In this document: in pieces, positions 59,563 through 64,000 of the stretch
Numbering within the stretch: position 1 is the first letter of the stretch
Layout: every line of letters begins with the position of its first letter
Assembly: GCA_022793895.1 (NCBI GenBank)
Contig: JAAWDS010000024.1
Location: 1-64,000 of the forward strand
Direction of reading: 5' to 3'
DNA length: 64,000 nucleotides
Source of the DNA: Provencibacterium sp.
GTDB taxonomy: Bacteria; Bacillota; Clostridia; Oscillospirales; Ruminococcaceae
The notes under the pieces: generated by a model
The model's database searches: none
What the model was told of the DNA's origin: nothing
The model's input: only the letters and a program-made list of their open reading frames with translations
Position numbers and translations under genes: made by a program

Positions 59563-59604
59563 GAAGGCTTTATGAAAGGCGGTAGCGCCTTTCATAAAGC
59601 CTTC
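59563..59604 (+). terminator. Terminator of the catabolic operon
   Basis: GAAGGCTTTATGAAAGGCG pairs over about 19 bp with its complement around a GTA-type loop; TTTTTT follows 12 bases later. Lies between convergent genes. Confidence 0.85.
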
Positions 59605-59667
59605 CTGCTGTTTTTTGGGGAGCATATCCGGGTCGACATATGCTCCGGATACCGCTGCCCTTCCGGC

Positions 59668-61641
59668 TCAATCGCTGGCCAGGGTAAAGCTGTCTACCAG
59701 TTGTTTCAAGCTGGCCGCCTCGGCGGAAAGCTCTTCGCTGGCTGCGGCGCTCTCCTCTGCGGTAGCGCTGTTGGTCTGCACCACGGCGGATATCTGGTCG
59801 ATCCCTTCCGTAACCTGTGTGATAGCGGTGGTCTGGTTCTCCACCGCTTCCACGACAATGTTCATCTGGGTAGTGACATGGCCGGCGAAAACGCTGGTCT
59901 GCTCCAACGATTCGGTGACTTTGTCCACAACCTGGCCGCCCTCGGTAACGGCGGCAATGGAGCCTTCAATCAGCTCTTTAGTGGCCTTAGCGGCTTCATC
60001 CGATTTGGCGGCCAGGTGGCGCACCTCATCGGCAACGACGGTAAAGCCCTTGCCGGAGGAGCCCGCCCGCGCAGCCTCCACGGCGGCGTTTAGGGCCAGA
60101 ATATTCGTCTGGAAGGCGATGCTTTCAATGGTGGAAATGATTTTGGAGATCTCCTGGGAAGAAACGGAGATTTTCTCCATGGCGGTGTTCAGATCCTTGA
60201 CATATTCCACGCTGATGCCCAATTGAGCGCCGGCCTGCCCCACGAATTGGCCCGCCTCTTTGGCGGCTGCGGCGGTTTTCTTAGCGCTTTCGGAAATGTC
60301 GGTGATGGTGGCGGCCAGTTCCTCCACCGCGCTGGCCTGTTCGATCGACCCTTGGCTCAGGGTCTGAGCGCCGATCGAGACCTGACCGCTGGCGGAGGAC
60401 ACCTGACCGGCGGCAGAATCGATCTGGCGCATGGTGTTGCTCAATTCAACCTTCAGGTTGCGCATAGACAGCAGAATGCTCTGGAACCGGCCTACATAGG
60501 CGTCCCGATGGGCGGACTGAATGTCAAAGTTCTGTCCGGCCATCTCGTTGAGCAGATAGCCGATGTCATTGATGATGGTGTTGAGGCCCGTCACCATCTC
60601 CGCGGTCGAACGGGTCAACATCGCCGTCTCATCCTGTCCGACAGTGGGCGGAACGGGCGAATCCAGGTCGCCCTCCACCAGCAGCTTCATCCGCTCGGCG
60701 CAGGCCTGCATGGGCTTGCTGATGTTGCTGGACAGCTTTAAGGCTACGACGATAGAGGCCAGAATGGAAGCCACGATGACGGCAATGTTAATGAAGATGC
60801 CAAAATATGTATCGGCCAGGTAATCCTTCTTCATTGCGGTGACGGCGACGCTCCAGCCGTCGGTGCTGCCTACAGGAGCATAGGCCGCATAGCGAGGGCC
60901 GTCGGAGGTGCGGAAACCTCCGAAGCCGTTCTCTCCCCGGCGCATCGCCGCATGAATCTCGGCCAGTTCCTTCAAGGAGGCGTTGCTCTGGGCCTCCTGC
61001 TCGATGTTCTGGGTTGTAATGGTATCCAACGAAACGTCGGCGATGGTATCGCCCGCCTTGTTAATCATATAGGCCCGGCAGCTCTGGCTGACCTGAATGG
61101 AGGAAACGATGTCGTTTAAAAAGGTCTCCGGCGGCACGAAATAAACGACGCCTACGATCTGGGATCCCCGGCTTCCGCCGGAATAGAGAGGGGCCGCTAC
61201 CATGATGGACAGCTCTCCCGTGACCTTGCTGACCAGCGGCTCGGATACATAAACGTTCCCCTGCATGGCCTGCACAACATATTCCCGATCGGAGTAATCC
61301 TGCCCGTCAAAGACGCTGAGGCCGTCCGCGCCGATGATGTTGCCCCGCTGAAAGCGGTGCATGCTGACGCGCTCGTCGATAATAGCGCGCTTCTCCTCCA
61401 GCGGCACGGCCGTATCGGAAAGCTGTGGAATGCAGCCGGTATCCATGGCCACATTTTTGTACGCTGTCAGCTCCTGTTCGATGCGTTCCGCTGCCAGTAC
61501 GGCTGTTTCGCTCATCATCCGATTCACGGTCGCGACGGTGTTCCGGTAATTCAGCGTAATGCTGAAGGAGCCCACCGCAACCAGAGCAATCAGGACGGTT
61601 GCCAGGAGACAGACCGTGATTTTCTCGCGGATACTCTTCAT
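59668..61641 (-). CDS. Methyl-accepting chemotaxis protein
   Basis: 657 aa. Membrane segments at about 9-30 and 283-305 flank an extracellular double-Cache-type ligand domain (MAAPLYSGGSRGSQIVGVVY; NGFGGFRTSDGPRYAAYAPV). A HAMP domain follows, then the signalling coiled coil with the conserved tip AFQTNILALNAAVEAARAGS and DEVRHLAAKS. Double-Cache receptors commonly bind amino acids or small acids. It probably reports on a nutrient linked to the neighbouring catabolic genes, but this is inference. Confidence 0.94.
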   Translation of the reverse strand: MKSIREKITVCLLATVLIALVAVGSFSITLNYRNTVATVNRMMSETAVLAAERIEQELTAYKNVAMDTGCIPQLSDTAVPLEEKRAIIDERVSMHRFQRGNIIGADGLSVFDGQDYSDREYVVQAMQGNVYVSEPLVSKVTGELSIMVAAPLYSGGSRGSQIVGVVYFVPPETFLNDIVSSIQVSQSCRAYMINKAGDTIADVSLDTITTQNIEQEAQSNASLKELAEIHAAMRRGENGFGGFRTSDGPRYAAYAPVGSTDGWSVAVTAMKKDYLADTYFGIFINIAVIVASILASIVVALKLSSNISKPMQACAERMKLLVEGDLDSPVPPTVGQDETAMLTRSTAEMVTGLNTIINDIGYLLNEMAGQNFDIQSAHRDAYVGRFQSILLSMRNLKVELSNTMRQIDSAAGQVSSASGQVSIGAQTLSQGSIEQASAVEELAATITDISESAKKTAAAAKEAGQFVGQAGAQLGISVEYVKDLNTAMEKISVSSQEISKIISTIESIAFQTNILALNAAVEAARAGSSGKGFTVVADEVRHLAAKSDEAAKATKELIEGSIAAVTEGGQVVDKVTESLEQTSVFAGHVTTQMNIVVEAVENQTTAITQVTEGIDQISAVVQTNSATAEESAAASEELSAEAASLKQLVDSFTLASD

Positions 61642-61667
61642 TTTTTACACCTCAATTTTTCATACTT

Positions 61668-61729
61668 GTACGGCGCCGTACCGTACCTACCTTACCTCTA
61701 TTATATGAGCTATAAAGTCCGATTGTCAA
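61668..61729 (-). promoter_or_regulatory. Chemoreceptor promoter with downstream palindrome
   Basis: On the minus strand, TTGACA (61724-61729) and TATAAT (61700-61705) are 18 bp apart. GTACGGCGCCGTAC (61668-61681) is a perfect 14-bp palindrome lying about 12 bp after the expected start of transcription, positioned to block the polymerase. The plus-strand AraC gene has a TATAAT at 61805-61810 facing the other way. Confidence 0.7.
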
Positions 61730-61925
61730 TGGCTTCTCCTCACTTTTCACCGGCCAAAGGCTTTTTATGACAGGTGATAGATAGAAATCAAAAATAGGAT
61801 ATGCTATAATAGACAAAACCTGCCGCGCGCGGGCGTCTGATTGCCCTATAGCCGGCGAAAGAGATCGATGCTGAACCGTTCATTTCTGAGAAGAACCGCA
61901 ACAGAAGGGAAAGGAGGCTGCGGCC

Positions 61926-62801
61926 ATGGAGGCGCCTGTTTTTCAAGAGGTAGATGCTTATTATCGTGAGAACTGGCAGCAGTATAGAGGGATCGGCGAC
62001 CATTTCCACTATTTTCATGAGCTGATTTTTCTGAAGGCCGGCGTGGCCGAGTTCGTTGTGAATGGAAAGCGGTATACCGCCCTCGCAAACGATCTGATTC
62101 TCATCGGCAATCTGGAGCGGCATGAAATCCATGTGATCGAATACCCTTATAACGCCTACCTTTTTTCGATCTCGAACGATCTGTGCCTGCTGCATATCCG
62201 CGAGCCGCAGCTGCTTTCGATGCTTCTGCATCATACCTCGGCCGATTCGCATCAGATTTCGCTGGATGCGGAAACGGCCGCGCGTTTAACCTCTTTTCTG
62301 GATGAGGCTGTGCAGGAATGCCGCGAAAAGAAACCGATGTGGCAGACCCAGGCGGCGCTGCTGCTGGAGGAAATGCTGTTAACCGTCTACCGGGCCGAGC
62401 GGTCCCGCTTCTCCGCAGAGCAGGATGCCGGAGCGACCGACCTGGTCCTTCAGGCGCAGAAATATATCGCCCGCAACTATGCGCATGAGATCTCGCTGGA
62501 CAGCCTTGCCGCGCAATGCTATGTAAGCAAATACCATCTTTCGCGTACCTTTAAGGAGATTACAGGCTATGGGTTTAAGGAGTATCTCATCCTCTACCGG
62601 CTCAACGAGGCGAAAAAGCTCCTGAGCAGCACGGAGCGTTCGGTAACCGATATCTGCTACGATACCGGATATAAAAACATCAACCACTTTATCCGGATTT
62701 TCCGCATGCAGGAAGGGATCACGCCGCTGCAATACCGCAAGCTGTATTGGGAATCGGTGGCGGATAACAGCCGGCAGGAACAGGAACCGAACGCTTTATA
62801 G
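61926..62801 (+). CDS. AraC family transcriptional regulator
   Basis: 291 aa. The N-terminal cupin (GDHFHYFHELIFLKAGVAEF; NDLILIGNLERHEIHVIEYP) is followed by an AraC helix-turn-helix pair (ISLDSLAAQCYVSKYHLSRT; VTDICYDTGYKNINHFIRIF). GAAAGGAGG ribosome site. Divergent from the chemoreceptor and upstream of an M20 hydrolase gene; either could be its target. Confidence 0.92.
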   Translation: MEAPVFQEVDAYYRENWQQYRGIGDHFHYFHELIFLKAGVAEFVVNGKRYTALANDLILIGNLERHEIHVIEYPYNAYLFSISNDLCLLHIREPQLLSMLLHHTSADSHQISLDAETAARLTSFLDEAVQECREKKPMWQTQAALLLEEMLLTVYRAERSRFSAEQDAGATDLVLQAQKYIARNYAHEISLDSLAAQCYVSKYHLSRTFKEITGYGFKEYLILYRLNEAKKLLSSTERSVTDICYDTGYKNINHFIRIFRMQEGITPLQYRKLYWESVADNSRQEQEPNAL

Positions 62802-62821
62802 AAATTGAATAGGAAGCTCAA

Positions 62822-62874
62822 GAGGGTGCGGCAAAAGAGGAAGGATTCTGCTGCGCCCTCTTTGCCGTTTTTTT
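62822..62874 (+). terminator. Terminator after the AraC gene
   Basis: GAGGGTGCGGCA pairs with TGCTGCGCCCTC with two mismatches, followed by TTTGCCGTTTTTTT. Confidence 0.75.
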
Positions 62875-63016
62875 GCATGGCGCAATAAAAGCACAGTTTT
62901 TGGCAAGAGCGGCTAGAGTATTTGTGCATAAAATCATGTAACCTCTAAATAAATAGTTGGCCGCCCGTTTTGCTCTCTGCTTTGAGTATACGCCGGCGGT
63001 TGGGGGGAGGTTTATT

Positions 63017-64000
63017 ATGGATTTTCTGTTCGAAGCCGGGAAACTCCGGGAAGAGCTGGTGGCAAACCGGCGCTGTCTGCACCAAAATCCGGAGCTGGGC
63101 TTTGAATTGCCGGAAACGGTTGCGTTGGTTAAACGCAGGCTTTCAGAATATGGATGCAAAAATATCCAGGACTGCGCAGGAGGGGTGGTTTCCACTATTG
63201 GGCAGGGGAAGCGTACCGTTCTTCTGCGCGCGGATATGGATGCGCTGCCTATGCGCGAGGAGAGCGGACTTCTCTTTGCGAGCGGCAACGGCTGCGCGCA
63301 TAGCTGCGGCCATGATCTGCACACCGCTATGCTGCTGGGAGCGGCCCGCCTGCTCTGTTCGATGGAAAACGATCTGAAGGGCTGCGTTAAATTGCTTTTC
63401 CAGCCTGCCGAGGAAACGGCCAGCGGCGCGGCGGCTATGCTGGAAGCCGGAGCGTTGGATTTTCCGAGAGTGAATGTAGCGGTAGGAATGCACGTAGCTC
63501 TTCTGGCCCGCTCCGGGCTGGTAGCGTTTGGAGCGGGCTGTAGAAGTTTTTCTTTCGATCGGTTCCGCATCACCGTTACCGGCAAGGGGGGGCATGGGGC
63601 GGCGCCGCATAAGGCGGTGGACTCCATTTTAGTCGCTTCCCATATTTATCTGGCCATGCAAGAGCTGGTCAGCCGCGAATGCTGCCCGGAGCAAGCGGCG
63701 GTGTGTACGGTGGGCAGCATCCACGCCGGGGATTCGGCGAACAGTATTCCGCAGTCCGCCGTGATGGAGGGCACGCTGCGCGCCTATGAACCGGAAATCC
63801 GCCGCCTGATGGTGCGGCGGCTGCCGGAAATCTGCGGGGGAGTCGCCTCGGCGTTTCGCGCCGAGGCGCGCGTGGAGTTCCTGGGCGGGATTCCGGCCGT
63901 ATATAACCATGAGCGGCTCACCGCCCGGATGGGCGCTTATGCGGTAGAGCTGCTGGGAGAGGGGAACGCGGTAGAAACGCCGGAACGTATAAACGCCTCG
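63017..64000 (+). CDS. M20 family amidohydrolase, 3' end outside the window
   Basis: 328 residues visible; the gene runs off the edge (full proteins are about 390 aa). GGGGGGAGG precedes ATG 63017. VLLRADMDALPMREESGL, GCAHSCGHDLHTAMLLGAAR and LFQPAEETASGAAAML show the metal ligands of amidohydrolases of the hippurate/N-acyl-amino-acid type. The lid domain starts GKGGHGAAPHKAVDSILVAS. Probably hydrolyses an N-acyl amino acid; a partner of the preceding regulator. Confidence 0.92.
   Translation, partial: MDFLFEAGKLREELVANRRCLHQNPELGFELPETVALVKRRLSEYGCKNIQDCAGGVVSTIGQGKRTVLLRADMDALPMREESGLLFASGNGCAHSCGHDLHTAMLLGAARLLCSMENDLKGCVKLLFQPAEETASGAAAMLEAGALDFPRVNVAVGMHVALLARSGLVAFGAGCRSFSFDRFRITVTGKGGHGAAPHKAVDSILVASHIYLAMQELVSRECCPEQAAVCTVGSIHAGDSANSIPQSAVMEGTLRAYEPEIRRLMVRRLPEICGGVASAFRAEARVEFLGGIPAVYNHERLTARMGAYAVELLGEGNAVETPERINAS

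Overview
The window reads as a chromosomal segment of a spore-forming, anaerobic, GC-rich Firmicute of the Clostridia, most likely Oscillospirales/Ruminococcaceae-like. This is inferred from SpoVG, BofA, a YaaL/DUF2508 protein, a YabE-type G5-3D cell-wall protein, class III (anaerobic) ribonucleotide reductase, T-box and other Firmicute-type leaders, and strong sigma-A promoters and AGGAGG ribosome sites. I saw no insertion sequence, prophage, integrase or CRISPR array.

Layout. 0.1-3.5 kb: a YesM/YesN-type two-component pair. 3.8-5.6 kb: a TetR-controlled membrane-protein operon on the minus strand; its middle gene carries an in-frame TGA. 5.8-5.9 kb: tRNA-Pro and tRNA-Gln. 7.4-10 kb: a T-box leader, probably isoleucine-specific, ahead of an XRE-cupin regulator and an acyl-CoA synthetase. 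11.7-13.2 kb: pyridoxamine kinase with an ECF S component. 13.3-23.6 kb: a purine operon behind a probable ZTP riboswitch (purE, C, F, M, a PRPP-synthetase-like gene, a NUDIX gene, purN, a PurO-type IMP cyclohydrolase, a stand-alone AICAR transformylase, purD). 23.8-27 kb: a beta-helix protein facing an AraC regulator. 27-38.3 kb: housekeeping genes (spoVG, murC, recA-recX, a cyclophilin, rplM-rpsI, pepC, yabE-like, yaaL-bofA). 38.3-41.2 kb: HxlR/radical SAM, tRNA-Met, tRNA-Glu and Rrf2/cupin. 41.7-44.7 kb: nrdD-nrdG. 44.9-59.5 kb: a large catabolic region. 59.7-64 kb: a chemoreceptor, an AraC regulator and a truncated M20 amidohydrolase.

The catabolic region has a minus-strand arm (Gfo/Idh/MocA oxidoreductase, TIM-barrel isomerase, YheO-like regulator) and a plus-strand arm (sugar-type ABC binding protein and two permeases, S9 peptidase, a second Gfo/Idh/MocA enzyme, a hydantoinase/carbamoylase-type M20 enzyme, an L-2-amino-thiazoline-4-carboxylate (ATC) hydrolase-family protein, two more TIM-barrel isomerases, and a CyuA-type L-cysteine desulfidase). 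Three of these match a logical chain ATC -> N-carbamoyl-cysteine -> cysteine -> pyruvate + sulfide + ammonia. The oxidoreductase/isomerase pairs resemble 3-keto-glycoside cleavage systems. Together they suggest, as inference, uptake and dismantling of a sulfur-containing glycoconjugate.

A second notable feature is a family of structured intergenic repeats: seven recognisable copies at six further sites besides the reference copy at 32.4 kb (one site is a tandem pair), plus one deletion derivative. Each is about 90 bp, with an outer stem enclosing two hairpins, a third hairpin beside it with a 4-base loop, and usually a long terminator-like hairpin next to it. The stems are kept by paired base changes between copies although the sequence drifts. 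Copies lie in both orientations after or between genes, including inside the purine and catabolic operons.
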